Assembly (NCBI GenBank): GCA_023954855.1
Contig: JAGSGY010000039.1
Span: 1-49,703, forward strand
Source: Pseudomonadota bacterium
GTDB lineage: Bacteria; Myxococcota_A; UBA796; GCA-2862545
DNA length: 49,703 nt
Direction of reading: 5' to 3'
The notes under the pieces were generated by a model, which saw only the letters and a program-made list of their open reading frames with translations, had not been told where the DNA came from and made no database searches. The position numbers were made by a program, and so were the translations under genes. Below are positions 35,833 to 44,505 of this stretch, piece by piece (the stretch's first letter is position 1; each line of letters begins with the position of its first letter).

Positions 35833-36456
35833 ATGCAACTCGAGAGCGAATCCTTCAAGCCCTACCACCGCTTCGACGAGCGCCTGGCCTTCGGCAAGCA
35901 CGACGCCGAAGCCCACTTCGCCTTCGCGGGCAACAAGAACCCGCACCTGCGCTGGTCGGACGCGCCTGAAGGCACCAAGTCCTTCGCCATTCTCTGCTGG
36001 GACCCGGATGTGCCGAGCGTCGGCGACGACGTGAACCAGGAAGGCAAGACCGTTCCCCTCACCCTCCCGCGGGTCGATTTCTTTCACTGGGTGGTGTGCG
36101 ATCTGCCCGCCAGCCTGCGCGAGATCGCCGAGGGCAGCCACAGCGAGGGCATCACCGCGAAAGGCAAGCCCGCCGGCGCCACTCCCGATGGCGGCAAGCA
36201 GGGCCAGAACGACTACACCAACTGGTTCGCCGGCCACCCCGACATGGGCGGCACCTACTGCGGCTACGACGGCATGGCTCCTCCATGGAATGACGAGCGC
36301 GTGCACGGCTACCGCTTCGGCATCTACGCCCTCGACGTCGAGAGCCTGGACCTCTCGGGCGCCTTCACTGGCAATGAGCTCCGCCGGGCGATGGCCCACC
36401 ACGTGCTCGACGCCCAGATCTTGATCGGAACCTACGCGATCAACCCGGACGCCTAA
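35833..36456 (+). CDS. YbhB/YbcL-type PEBP family protein
   Basis: A 207-residue phosphatidylethanolamine-binding-like protein. It shows CWDPDVPSVGDD (DPDxP), VDFFHWVVCDLP (FxHW) and GYDGMAPPWNDERVHGYRFGIYALD, the three signature blocks of the Raf-kinase-inhibitor-like fold. There is no signal peptide. Cellular role of bacterial members is poorly known. It starts about 80 bases from the divergent VIT1-like gene and is followed nine bases later by the YigZ-like gene, probably one transcript. Confidence 0.93.
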   Translation: MQLESESFKPYHRFDERLAFGKHDAEAHFAFAGNKNPHLRWSDAPEGTKSFAILCWDPDVPSVGDDVNQEGKTVPLTLPRVDFFHWVVCDLPASLREIAEGSHSEGITAKGKPAGATPDGGKQGQNDYTNWFAGHPDMGGTYCGYDGMAPPWNDERVHGYRFGIYALDVESLDLSGAFTGNELRRAMAHHVLDAQILIGTYAINPDA

Positions 36457-36464
36457 GCGCCCGC

Positions 36465-37061
36465 GTGCCCCGCTTCACCACCATCGCCGGGCCGTTCGAG
36501 TTCGAGGCCGACCCCATCAAGGGCTCTCGGTTCATCGCACTTCTGCGGCCCGTCTCGACCGAAGACGAAGCCCTGGAGCTGGTTCGCGACGCCCGGTCGC
36601 GCTGGCCGGGAGCGAGCCACCACTGCTGGGCCTTCGCACTGAAAGACGGTCGCACGCGCAGCAACGACGATGGTGAGCCAGGTGGGTCCGCCGGACGGCC
36701 GATCCTCGCGCAGATCGAAGGGCACGGCATCACCGACGTGTCGGTCGTCGTGATGCGCTGGTTTGGCGGCACGAAGCTTGGAGTCGGCGGCCTGATGCGC
36801 GCCTACGGCGGTACGGCTGGAAAGGCCCTCGACCGCGCTGAGCCGCTCGAAGTCATCCCCGTCGTCGAGATTCAGGTCGAGCACGACTACGACGACACCG
36901 GCACGGTCCAAGCCATCATCGGTGCGCGCGGACTCGTCGTTCGCGACACCCAATACGACGCCCGCGTCCAGCTGCGTCTGTCGATGGAAGAGACCCTGGT
37001 AGACGCCGTCGTGCAAGAGATCACGGATCGCACATCGGGCCGAGCGACAATCGACCGCTGA
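36465..37061 (+). CDS. yigZ: YigZ/IMPACT family protein
   Basis: A 198-residue protein of the IMPACT/YigZ family. The signature is HHCWAFAL...NDDGEPGGSAGRPIL followed by VVMRWFGGTKLGVGGLMRAYG, all intact. The C-terminal ferredoxin-like domain is shorter but present. The family is linked to translation and stress control; the biochemical activity is uncertain. GTG start, eight bases after the PEBP stop. No clear ribosome-binding site, consistent with coupling. Confidence 0.92.
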   Translation: MPRFTTIAGPFEFEADPIKGSRFIALLRPVSTEDEALELVRDARSRWPGASHHCWAFALKDGRTRSNDDGEPGGSAGRPILAQIEGHGITDVSVVVMRWFGGTKLGVGGLMRAYGGTAGKALDRAEPLEVIPVVEIQVEHDYDDTGTVQAIIGARGLVVRDTQYDARVQLRLSMEETLVDAVVQEITDRTSGRATIDR

Positions 37062-37103
37062 CCGAGCGCTCGCCCGCGGTAGGGTGGCCGTTCAGGAGGT
37101 CCT

Positions 37104-37700
37104 ATGGAGCACGAAGCCTTTGTTCAGCGCGTGATGCAGCGTGTGCCCGCGTCCAAGCCGACCGCGTTCTCTTTCCAGAGCTGGAAACACGGAGGACGCC
37201 CGACCGCCGAAGGCTTTGGCATCATGCCGATTGCCGGTGTCGACCCCGCCAAGATCGCCGATGCGGTCATGGACATCGACCACTACGTCGGCAACGTCGA
37301 GCACGTCAGCATCTCGCGCTCGATCGCCGATGACCGCTTTGTGCCGCCCGCCGCCCTGCGCTTCTACCAGAAGGTCGACATCCCCGTCCTTGGCTCGGTC
37401 CACCACGAGCTCGTGCTCCACCGCATGGGCGAGATCAACGGCTACACGGTGTGTGCCTGGGACGTGCTGCGCAGCGAGACCGATGCGCTGAGCAAGCGCG
37501 ATGGCTTCCGCAGCGACTACAACCAGGGCGCATGGTTCGCCGCCCCCGGTGTGCTTGGATACGCCCTCGCGTCCGCGCCAAAGCGCGATGATGTCGGCTT
37601 CCTGAAGTGGAAGGCCCTCACCAAGGGCGCCGACGCGGCCGCATCGCGCGTGCTCAAGGCCAACCTCGAGGGCATGGCCCGCTGGGCTGCCCGTCGATGA
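37104..37700 (+). CDS. Conserved hypothetical protein, SRPBCC-like
   Basis: A 198-residue soluble protein with alternating strand-like blocks (HVSISRSIADDRFVP, ALRFYQKVDIPVLG, HHELVLHRMGEINGYTVCAWDVL) and a terminal helix (GADAAASRVLKANLEGMARWAARR). The order is that of SRPBCC/START-like ligand-binding folds, but this is a weak judgement. The start is preceded by AGGAGGTCCT, a near-perfect ribosome-binding site. Its stop overlaps the start of the next small gene (ATGA). Confidence 0.75.
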   Translation: MEHEAFVQRVMQRVPASKPTAFSFQSWKHGGRPTAEGFGIMPIAGVDPAKIADAVMDIDHYVGNVEHVSISRSIADDRFVPPAALRFYQKVDIPVLGSVHHELVLHRMGEINGYTVCAWDVLRSETDALSKRDGFRSDYNQGAWFAAPGVLGYALASAPKRDDVGFLKWKALTKGADAAASRVLKANLEGMARWAARR

Positions 37701-37945
37701 GCGTCGAGGTTCTGCACGCAGGCCGCTTTCAGGTCTGTGAGGCCGCTGTGGTCGAGACGATCTCGTCGAATGCCTGGACGGTGAAGATCCCCGTGAACGA
37801 CCCCATCCATCGCCGGCTTCGTCGCAAGCCGACGCCCGAGGGCTGGGACGGAGCGGTGTTCTTCATCGACGGCGTCGAGACCGAGCCGGGACTGGGGTCC
37901 GGCCTCGCGAATGGCTTCGTGACCGTCGGCACCTACGCGATCTAG
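37697..37945 (+). CDS. Small hypothetical protein
   Basis: An 82-residue soluble protein starting within the stop of the previous gene (ATGA), so almost certainly co-translated. It is beta-rich with no Cys pair or signal and ends GFVTVGTYAI. No family recognised. Its stop overlaps the stop of the convergent HTTM gene. Confidence 0.7.
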   Translation: MSVEVLHAGRFQVCEAAVVETISSNAWTVKIPVNDPIHRRLRRKPTPEGWDGAVFFIDGVETEPGLGSGLANGFVTVGTYAI

Positions 37946-38817
37946 CGGAAGGGCAAGCCGCGGTCGTCGAAGATCCAGGGTGCGAACAGCATCGGGTACA
38001 TCGCGAGCATGCCCCACGAGAACATGCCGAGATTCATGGTCACGGCGATGCCGAAGTGAATCAAGAAGCCGCCGACCGCCCAGTGCGGGCAGAAGCGCGT
38101 GAGCAGCAGAATCGGCGTCAGCTCGATGATGATCGTGGCCCAGCTGCCGAAGCGAAACAGCGGGTGCAGGCCGTACCACCAGTTCGGGTCTAGGTTCGAG
38201 GCGAGCGGGTCGGTGAGGATCCGGTACAGCGGCGAGAACTTGCCGAGGCCCATCCAGTCGGCATTGTTCATCAGCTTGCCGATGCCGGCGCACAGGTAGA
38301 CGACGATGAGAAACCACTTCACGGCGTCGTAGATCCAGCCCTTGGCCTTCACCGCCGCCTCGCGCTTGAACAACACGTTGGCCAGCGCCCACTTCTGGTG
38401 TGCGGGCGTGAAGAACAAGAAGATCAGCATCAGCCGCAGGATGCGGTCGATCGCACGGTCGCCGGGTGGGTAGCCGTGGCCAAGCTGGGCATAGAACAGG
38501 ACGCCCACGAGGATGGCCGGACGAACGCCAATGCCCAGCAAGATCAGCGCAGCACAGGTGACGGTGACGCCGTAGGCGAGGAAGCCGGCGCTCTCGCGAC
38601 CGACCACGTCGTCGAGGAACCACCAGTACTCCTCGATGCCCGACAGGCCACCGTCCGCGTAGCGAAGGTAGAAGTCGTCGAGGAGTCCGAGCTGCAGAAC
38701 CCGGACCAAGTCGCCGAGGATGCACAGCGACACAAAGATGCGCATCAGCGCGAGCGGGCGCACATCCACGTCGCGGTCGCAGTGATCGACCCAGCGATTC
38801 CAGAGGCGCGCGATCAT
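37942..38817 (-). CDS. HTTM-domain membrane protein (vitamin K-dependent carboxylase-like)
   Basis: A 291-residue polytopic protein, about eight hydrophobic segments. PLALMRIFVSLCILGDLVRVL at the start, RLMLIFLFFTPAHQKWAL in the middle and CAGIGKLMN...W...G are typical of the HTTM (horizontally transferred transmembrane) family that includes vitamin K-dependent gamma-carboxylase. Bacterial members are mostly uncharacterised; carboxylase activity cannot be assumed. The ATG overlaps the stop of the upstream gene, forming a three-gene operon with two small membrane-anchored proteins. Confidence 0.87.
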   Translation of the reverse strand: MIARLWNRWVDHCDRDVDVRPLALMRIFVSLCILGDLVRVLQLGLLDDFYLRYADGGLSGIEEYWWFLDDVVGRESAGFLAYGVTVTCAALILLGIGVRPAILVGVLFYAQLGHGYPPGDRAIDRILRLMLIFLFFTPAHQKWALANVLFKREAAVKAKGWIYDAVKWFLIVVYLCAGIGKLMNNADWMGLGKFSPLYRILTDPLASNLDPNWWYGLHPLFRFGSWATIIIELTPILLLTRFCPHWAVGGFLIHFGIAVTMNLGMFSWGMLAMYPMLFAPWIFDDRGLPFR

Positions 38818-39377
38818 CGCTGAAGCCTCTCGGGAACGAAGTCGGGAGGCGAGGCGACGTAGGTGCGCTTCACCCGCGCGGGCTCACCCGACGGAAAGGG
38901 TGCGACGGTGCCGACCACGCGCACTTCCTTGAGGTCAGGCTTGTCTTTGTACGCCTCGGTCGCGGCCCAGCGAACCATGCCCTTCCAGTTCTTCGCGTGC
39001 GGCTCCGATGCGGTGGTGGACACCATCGGACGGAACTTGCGCATGGTCAGCTGCGCGCGCCGCCAGGGGTGATCGGCGTCCTGCGAGCGAAACCAGAGTT
39101 CGTCGTCGACCCAGATCTCAACCCGCCGAACCTTGCTCGGACCGTCGCGGTAGAGATGCCAGGAATGCGACACCCGAGGCACGCGCTGGGTCCACTCGAG
39201 ACGGTCGGCCATCGGTCGGCGAACGAAGCGATCGAAGTCGCCGATGGCGACCTCGGCACGACCCGCTGCGCCCTGCTTGAGCAGGCGCTCGCGATGGCTG
39301 CCGGTGTAGTCGCTGGGCTTCATGCGATCGAGGCCGGGAAAGCCAAGAATGATGGTCCAGGCGATGACAGCGAGCAC
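38814..39377 (-). CDS. Membrane-anchored protein of the HTTM operon
   Basis: A 187-residue protein with an N-terminal hydrophobic segment (VLAVIAWTIILGFPGL) and a basic, Trp-rich soluble domain (RRVEIWVDDELWFRSQDADHPWRR). The start appears to be GTG; an in-frame stop lies just upstream, so the start cannot be far away. No family recognised. Its stop overlaps the HTTM start, a strong hint that it is a partner of that protein, probably facing the periplasm. Confidence 0.72.
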   Translation of the reverse strand: MLAVIAWTIILGFPGLDRMKPSDYTGSHRERLLKQGAAGRAEVAIGDFDRFVRRPMADRLEWTQRVPRVSHSWHLYRDGPSKVRRVEIWVDDELWFRSQDADHPWRRAQLTMRKFRPMVSTTASEPHAKNWKGMVRWAATEAYKDKPDLKEVRVVGTVAPFPSGEPARVKRTYVASPPDFVPERLQR

Positions 39378-39463
39378 AGCCGCGGCGCGAAGATGGCGAA
39401 TCCTCTCGCTCAGAGAGCCTCCAGAGGCTCAAGGCTAGCGCAACCGGTCCACCCGGACCTGAA

Positions 39464-39679
39464 TCACTTCGATGCAGGCTCGACGGTGATCGTACCGGAG
39501 CCCTCAACGCCGTCGTCGAGAACCACCGCGCCCATCTGCGGAGGCGGCACATAGGTGCGGAACTCGGGTTGCTCCGACGCACCTGCGAACCGAGCCGTCA
39601 TCAACACGGTGAACAGCGCGATGACAGCTGCCGCCAGCAACTCTCCCCGTCCCCCGCTCAGCTTCGCTTGACTGATCAT
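39464..39679 (-). CDS. Small single-pass membrane protein, first gene of the HTTM operon
   Basis: A 71-residue protein with one membrane helix (LLAAAVIALFTVLMTARFAG) and a short C-terminal tail ending in ITVEPASK, likely periplasmic. AGGAG lies seven bases upstream of the ATG. No family recognised. It lies 86 bases before the next gene on the same strand and just downstream of a perfect 16-base palindrome. Confidence 0.68.
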   Translation of the reverse strand: MISQAKLSGGRGELLAAAVIALFTVLMTARFAGASEQPEFRTYVPPPQMGAVVLDDGVEGSGTITVEPASK

Positions 39680-39723
39680 GCTCGACTCCTAGTCTCAATC
39701 TGCCCACCTTCCAGGGAGACTTC

Positions 39724-39739
39724 TGTCGGGCACCCGACA
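39724..39739. promoter_or_regulatory. Perfect palindrome, candidate operator
   Basis: TGTCGGG-CA-CCCGACA is a perfect palindrome with seven-base arms, flanked on both sides by TTCTG. It lies 45 bases upstream of the HTTM operon and about 220 bases upstream of the divergent glycosyltransferase gene. The short two-base spacer suggests a dimer-binding operator rather than a hairpin. The remaining ~220 bases up to the glycosyltransferase show nothing recognisable. Confidence 0.5.
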
Positions 39740-39957
39740 CTTCTGCGAAAAGTGCAAATATTCCTGAAGCGGCTCGCAGCAGGAGGGCGCAACGCCGAGC
39801 CCCCTTCTCACGTCCACTTCACGACCAGGCCGCCGCGTCGAGGCAGGCCACGCGGTCGCCATCAAGCGCGAAGGCGACACGCCCATGAGTCCGGTTATGA
39901 GGTGCCTCACCTCGTTCGACGTCCAAGCCAGGCGTTCGGCGGCACCTCGAGGATTTC

Positions 39958-41067
39958 GTGAGTCTATTTCGCGGTCGCGCGGCCGATGAGCAATGCGATG
40001 TGTTGCTCATTGGCGGATATCCTCCGCCGTATGGGGGCGTGAATGTTCACGTTCAACGCCTCGCTGCTGTTCTGCAGCGCACGGTCGACGTGCGGGTCGT
40101 CGACTACTTCCGAGAAATCGAGCCTGGATGGGACCCAGACACCCCCTTCGTCTACCGGGTCGGCCCGGTGCATCAGCGCCGGCTGCGCGCCCTCCGCATC
40201 CTGAGTCGACTCGCACGCACGCAATGCTCGGTTCTGCATTTTCATGCAGGGTCATTCGATCGATTCGCAATGCTCGCGCTGCCGATGCTGTGGGCATCGT
40301 CGCGAACGGCAAGACGGGCCGTCACGATTCACAGCGGCACCTTCCCTATCCGGGTGCAGTCCGCCAGTGCGCTCCGCAAACGGTGGCTTGGATCCGTGCT
40401 CGCGAAGTTCGACCTGGTCATCTGCGTCAGTGAGGAGATTCAGGCGACCGTGAAGGCGCTGGACCCCGGCGCCCACACCATGGTGCTGCCCGCCTTTCTG
40501 CCGCCCTCAATCGAAGCTCAATCTCCAGTGGCCGCAGAGGTTGAGGTGCTGCGAAACGACGGACGAACCGTCCTGCTCGTGAGCGGATTTGCTCAGCCTC
40601 ACTACGGATTCCACGTCGTCCTCGATGCCCTGCTCGCGCGACCGGAGCTGGCGAAGTCCGTCGCCCTCGTCTTCACGTTCTACAACACGTACGACGCCGA
40701 CTATCACCGCGTTCTGCTCACTCGACTCGCCGAGTCCGGCGTTCCGTTCAAGGTGTACGACAATCTGAAGCCAGACCGATTCGCAGCCCTGTTGAAGGCA
40801 TCCGATCTCTACGTCCGGCCAACGGACCGGGACGGGGATAGCGTGGCAATTCGCGAGGCCCGCGCGCTTGGAACGCCCGTCTTGGCCAGCGACTGTGTGC
40901 GACGTCCAGAGGGCACGTTGCTGTTCGAGACGATGAATGCCGACGCCCTAGCGGCGGCACTGCGGCAGGCACTGGACCAGCCGAGTCACCATCAGGGCCT
41001 CGAAGAGCCGAACACGAATGTCTCTGGAGTTCGGCAGGCCTACGCACACCTCGGGCTGACCGTGTGA
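39958..41067 (+). CDS. Family 4-type glycosyltransferase
   Basis: A 369-residue GT-B glycosyltransferase. The N-terminal domain begins LLIGGYPPPYGGVNVHVQRLA with the acceptor-binding Gly-rich loop; the C-terminal domain has VLLVSGFAQPHYG and LLKASDLYVRPTDRDGDSVAIREARALGTPVLASD, where the Glu of IREA contacts the donor. It transfers a sugar to a polysaccharide or glycolipid; donor unknown. GTG start. Together with the next two genes it forms a small surface-polysaccharide cassette whose codon use looks less GC-biased than its neighbours. Confidence 0.9.
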   Translation: MSLFRGRAADEQCDVLLIGGYPPPYGGVNVHVQRLAAVLQRTVDVRVVDYFREIEPGWDPDTPFVYRVGPVHQRRLRALRILSRLARTQCSVLHFHAGSFDRFAMLALPMLWASSRTARRAVTIHSGTFPIRVQSASALRKRWLGSVLAKFDLVICVSEEIQATVKALDPGAHTMVLPAFLPPSIEAQSPVAAEVEVLRNDGRTVLLVSGFAQPHYGFHVVLDALLARPELAKSVALVFTFYNTYDADYHRVLLTRLAESGVPFKVYDNLKPDRFAALLKASDLYVRPTDRDGDSVAIREARALGTPVLASDCVRRPEGTLLFETMNADALAAALRQALDQPSHHQGLEEPNTNVSGVRQAYAHLGLTV

Positions 41068-41125
41068 CCGCCCCTAGGCGTGCGAATCGCGACGCGGAAG
41101 ATTACTCGACCCGCCAGGGAGCCCC

Positions 41126-42679
41126 ATGCCGACGTTGGTGGTGAAGGAAGTGGATCGCTCTTCGGAGATCGTACATTTCGCCGACGAGCACCAGATCATC
41201 CGAAGCGGCAGCAGGACTCTCACTTGGGAGCGAGGCCAAGAGCGGTGGGAGCTTCCGTTCCCGAGTGCCATTGCACAGCGCCTGCTTGGGCGGTCGCGTA
41301 TGGCACGCCGGGCGCTTCGATGGGACAAATGCAACGTGGTCCCTGCCCAAGATGGAAACCGCCTCATCGTGGTCCTTGGGGGCTCCGTGTACGAGGTGGA
41401 CGCCGATGCCGGAACTTGGCGGCCTACACTCGCTCTGCGGCAGTGTCGAAACGTCCTCCATCAGTCGATCGCACGGCGAGGCTCGACGTTGGTGTTCGGC
41501 GAATATGGCGCCAACCCCGAGCGTGAGTCCGTTCCCGTGCACTGCTCCAGAGACGACGGCAGGACCTGGCAGCCCGTATTTGAATTCGAACCCGGCTCGG
41601 CCCGGCATGTGCACGGGGTGTTCTGGGACCCACACACAAGCACGTGGTGGGTCTCCACCGGGGATTTCAACGGCGAATGCCATCTCCAACGCCTCTCGGA
41701 GACCTTCGAACCGCTCCAGCGCATCGGCGACGGCAGCCAACTCTACCGAACGTGCTTCCTGTGGTTCACCCCCACGCATGTGTACTGGACGATGGACTCA
41801 CAGCTGGAGACGACCTTCGCGGTTCGACTCGATCGCTCAACGGGCGTTGTGGAGCGGCTCCAGGCCATGCCCGGCCCTGTTTGGTATGCGAAGGCGCTGA
41901 CGGATGGTGTGTTTCTCGCCGCAACCGCGTGTGAGTCCGGGCCTTCCGTCCGCGGGCCGTTCGCACATCTGTACGCGAGCGGCGATGCCCAGACCTGGCA
42001 CGAAGTGGCTCGCTTTCCTCACGACGGCCTGCCCCGGCGGTGGTTCAAGGCAGGCGTACTTGGTTTTGCAGACGGCGAGCAGTCGAGTACCGACTTCTGG
42101 ATGTTCGGCGAGGCCTTGCGCGGCATCGAGGGCCAGGCGTGGAGGTGCACGCTGGCACAGGCACCCTCGCCCGCGCACGACCCAGGCCTTTCCGCATCAT
42201 CTCGAGGCCTCGGACTCGCGCAGAGCGCCATCGTTGAGGCCTCTTGGCCGGGCTCCATCGCAGATCTAGAGGGTCAGAAGCCCTCCTTCCGGAGAGCGAC
42301 GATACCTGGTCTCGTGGCCCTCACAACGAGCTCGGACGCGGTGAGACGGCCATGGGCCCGAGCCCTGATGCGATTCATCGCCGTTCGGAAGGACCAGATC
42401 CGGCCAAGGTTTATGACCCGTTGGCCGTCCCAAGCCGACCGCGAAGCCGCAGCGCTCGTCATTTCCGTGGTCCTGCTCCAGACCTCGATTCGAGAGCGGG
42501 ACCCGCGCTATCTCAACGCCGTGTACTCCTTGGACGCCGCGAAGGTGCTCCCGCGGGTTCGCTGGTCAGATCGGCTGGGACCCGCCCTTTCTCTGGCCCC
42601 CGCCACACGCCTGGCCGGCCACGTGCGCGCGGTCATTGCGTCCCTCGAGGCCGAGACATCGGAGGGCACATGGAGATGA
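41126..42679 (+). CDS. Propeller-like protein with BNR-type repeats
   Basis: A 517-residue protein. The first two-thirds contain repeated WD/Asp-box-like units (SRDDGRTWQPVFEFEP, YASGDAQTWHEVARFP), as in sialidase-type or Asp-box beta propellers, without recognisable catalytic residues. The last ~150 residues are helical. No signal peptide is seen. It is probably a carbohydrate-binding or glycan-associated protein, since it lies between a glycosyltransferase and a formyltransferase and overlaps the latter by ten bases. Function is not assigned. Confidence 0.75.
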   Translation: MPTLVVKEVDRSSEIVHFADEHQIIRSGSRTLTWERGQERWELPFPSAIAQRLLGRSRMARRALRWDKCNVVPAQDGNRLIVVLGGSVYEVDADAGTWRPTLALRQCRNVLHQSIARRGSTLVFGEYGANPERESVPVHCSRDDGRTWQPVFEFEPGSARHVHGVFWDPHTSTWWVSTGDFNGECHLQRLSETFEPLQRIGDGSQLYRTCFLWFTPTHVYWTMDSQLETTFAVRLDRSTGVVERLQAMPGPVWYAKALTDGVFLAATACESGPSVRGPFAHLYASGDAQTWHEVARFPHDGLPRRWFKAGVLGFADGEQSSTDFWMFGEALRGIEGQAWRCTLAQAPSPAHDPGLSASSRGLGLAQSAIVEASWPGSIADLEGQKPSFRRATIPGLVALTTSSDAVRRPWARALMRFIAVRKDQIRPRFMTRWPSQADREAAALVISVVLLQTSIRERDPRYLNAVYSLDAAKVLPRVRWSDRLGPALSLAPATRLAGHVRAVIASLEAETSEGTWR

Positions 42680-43485
42680 ACGAACCGGTTGTTGCCGTGT
42701 TCAGCCCGTCGGTCAAGAGCCTGTACTCGACGGCCGTACTCGAGATGCTGCACCGACGCGGCGTGCGCGTTGGATTGGTCGTCATCCGACGCATGTTCAC
42801 CCCTTCACGCGTGCGCCAAGAACTCCGCCGAGACGGCTTCAGACTCGTGCGGAAGGCGTACAAGAAGCTCATCCTGCGCGAGCGAACGTCCGCAGCCAGT
42901 GGGCCGTCCATTCGGAATGCGGTGTCCGAACAAGCGCTCGGGGAAGGAGACCTTCGCAGGACCTGCCGCAGGTTGGACGTCCCATTCATGGTGGTTTCAG
43001 ATCTGAACTCCGACCCGGTGGTCGACGCGCTTCGGCAGCTGGAAGTCCGATGCGTCGTGTCGACGGGCGGAGGGCTGCTTCGTGAGCCTCTGCTCGAGGC
43101 TACGGGCCTTGGTGTCCTGAACTGCCATATGGGAATCCTCCCGCAGTATCGCGGTATGGACGTCGTCGAGTGGGCCGCGCTGTATGACGACTGGGGCGGC
43201 ATTGGGCTGACCACTCACCTGATGGATCGTGGTGTCGACACGGGACCCATCCTCCAGATTCACCCAGTCCCCATCGCTGGCACTTCGACCTTTACAGCGC
43301 TGCGGCAGCGGCTTCACGCCGAAATGCCAGACCAGATTGTGAGCGCAGCCTGCGGCTTGTTGGATGGCACCATCATTCCTGCCCCGCAGAAAAAGTCCGA
43401 TGGACGCCAGTTCTTTATCATCGAACCAGCGCTTCACGAACTCGCCGAGGCCAAGCTCCGCGCCGCCGCGAAGTCTAGAGCTTAG
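42670..43485 (+). CDS. Formyltransferase-fold protein (probable sugar N-formyltransferase)
   Basis: A 271-residue protein of the methionyl-tRNA/GAR formyltransferase fold. The catalytic triad is visible: Asn151 and His153 in LNCHMGILPQYRGMD, and Asp190 in MDRGVDTGPIL. The N-terminal part is unlike Fmt and the C-terminal tRNA-binding domain is absent. In a cassette with a glycosyltransferase this points to N-formylation of an amino sugar on a surface polysaccharide, using N10-formyltetrahydrofolate. ATG at 42670 overlaps the previous gene; an ATG two codons later is possible. Confidence 0.85.
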   Translation: MEMNEPVVAVFSPSVKSLYSTAVLEMLHRRGVRVGLVVIRRMFTPSRVRQELRRDGFRLVRKAYKKLILRERTSAASGPSIRNAVSEQALGEGDLRRTCRRLDVPFMVVSDLNSDPVVDALRQLEVRCVVSTGGGLLREPLLEATGLGVLNCHMGILPQYRGMDVVEWAALYDDWGGIGLTTHLMDRGVDTGPILQIHPVPIAGTSTFTALRQRLHAEMPDQIVSAACGLLDGTIIPAPQKKSDGRQFFIIEPALHELAEAKLRAAAKSRA

Positions 43486-43612
43486 AGATCGATCCAGAGC
43501 CGTCATCGCGGCCACATCGACGACTCCACCTCCGGCGACACCGCCGCTCGATCCCCGGCTGACCCGCCGACGAGCCCCACGGCCGCTTCATCATGAGGCG
43601 CGAAGTCACCCG

Positions 43613-43912
43613 TCACATCGGCTCGGCAATCCAGATGTTGATGCTCTTGAAACCTCCGCTGCGCGCCGGAATGAGCGCCTGGTAGGAATCCGACTCGAAC
43701 ATCGCCGAGAGCTTGTCGCGGTCCGGAAAGTCCATGACGAGCACGATGGCCGTGCCATCGCCTGCGACGACTTCTGAGACCTTGAGGCGGTTCGCCGGGC
43801 CCGCGCCAAGCGCGTCGAACAGCGGACCTGCCTTCTGCATGTAGGTCTTCATGGCGTCCATGTTCTCAGGGTTCGGGATCGCCGTGGCGATGAGGGTGCA
43901 GGGCTGGGGCAT
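43613..43912 (-). CDS. DUF1330 family protein
   Basis: A 99-residue protein of the DUF1330 (dimeric alpha-beta barrel) family: AGPLFDALGAGPANRLKVSEVVAGDG, VLVMDFPDRDKLSAMFESDSYQALIPAR and a final NIWIAE. The family has no settled function. It lies 46 bases downstream of the SRPBCC gene on the same strand and probably shares its LysR-controlled promoter. The ~127 bases between this gene and the formyltransferase hold no recognisable feature. Confidence 0.87.
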   Translation of the reverse strand: MPQPCTLIATAIPNPENMDAMKTYMQKAGPLFDALGAGPANRLKVSEVVAGDGTAIVLVMDFPDRDKLSAMFESDSYQALIPARSGGFKSINIWIAEPM

Positions 43913-43958
43913 GGGGGCTTCCTTTGTTGGTGTGATGGTCGTGGCCGAGACTGAAGTG

Positions 43959-44447
43959 CTACGCGACTCTCGCCGGCTTCCAGCCCTTGCCGATGGTCTC
44001 TCCGGTCCGCATGTGCTGGTTCAGCCCAGCGAGCATGGCGTCCAGGGCTTTGGTCATCGACCGCTCGAGGACCAGCTTGTCCATGATCATTCCCAGCGCA
44101 CCAAACTTGAGCGCGTAGTCCATGGTGATGGTCAACTCGGTCTTGCCTTCGCCCGTGGCACGCAGGTCGAAGGCACCGCCGGCGCTCTTCATCGGCATGC
44201 TGCTGTCGACGACCTCGATGACCAAGCGCTTGCCGTGGACAGATTCGGTGACGCGCTCCCGCAGGTTGTTGCCGTCGTAGAGGTTGCAGACGCGCTCGGA
44301 GCCCACACCGGAACTGGGCGTGCCAGCCGTGATCGGAGAGGTCTCGACTCCGGGGTGGTAGCGGTGGATGCCACCGAAGTCGGAGAGAACCCCCCAAACG
44401 CGCTCGACGGGGGCATCGACGGTGCGGTTCAAGGTAATGCTGGCCAT
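43959..44447 (-). CDS. SRPBCC family (polyketide cyclase-like) protein
   Basis: A 162-residue START/SRPBCC protein: ITLNRTVDAPVERVWGVLSDFGGIHRYHPGV at the start, CNLYDGNNLRERVTESVHGKRL in the middle and the long C-terminal helix KALDAMLAGLNQHM. These proteins bind hydrophobic ligands in a deep cavity; the ligand is unknown. The start is 110 bases from a divergent LysR gene, the classical layout of a LysR target. Confidence 0.87.
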   Translation of the reverse strand: MASITLNRTVDAPVERVWGVLSDFGGIHRYHPGVETSPITAGTPSSGVGSERVCNLYDGNNLRERVTESVHGKRLVIEVVDSSMPMKSAGGAFDLRATGEGKTELTITMDYALKFGALGMIMDKLVLERSMTKALDAMLAGLNQHMRTGETIGKGWKPARVA

Positions 44448-44505
44448 AGTGTCACTCCTTCAGCGGAGCGTTCGGACGCCCCGGTAGTGACAAGCTAGGC
44501 TCAAA

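Noticed and set aside
42244-42669. An N-terminal extension of the formyltransferase frame
   Set aside because: The frame is open far into the preceding gene, but the domain begins at MEMNEPVVAVFSP and the overlapping upstream gene is coding in another frame.
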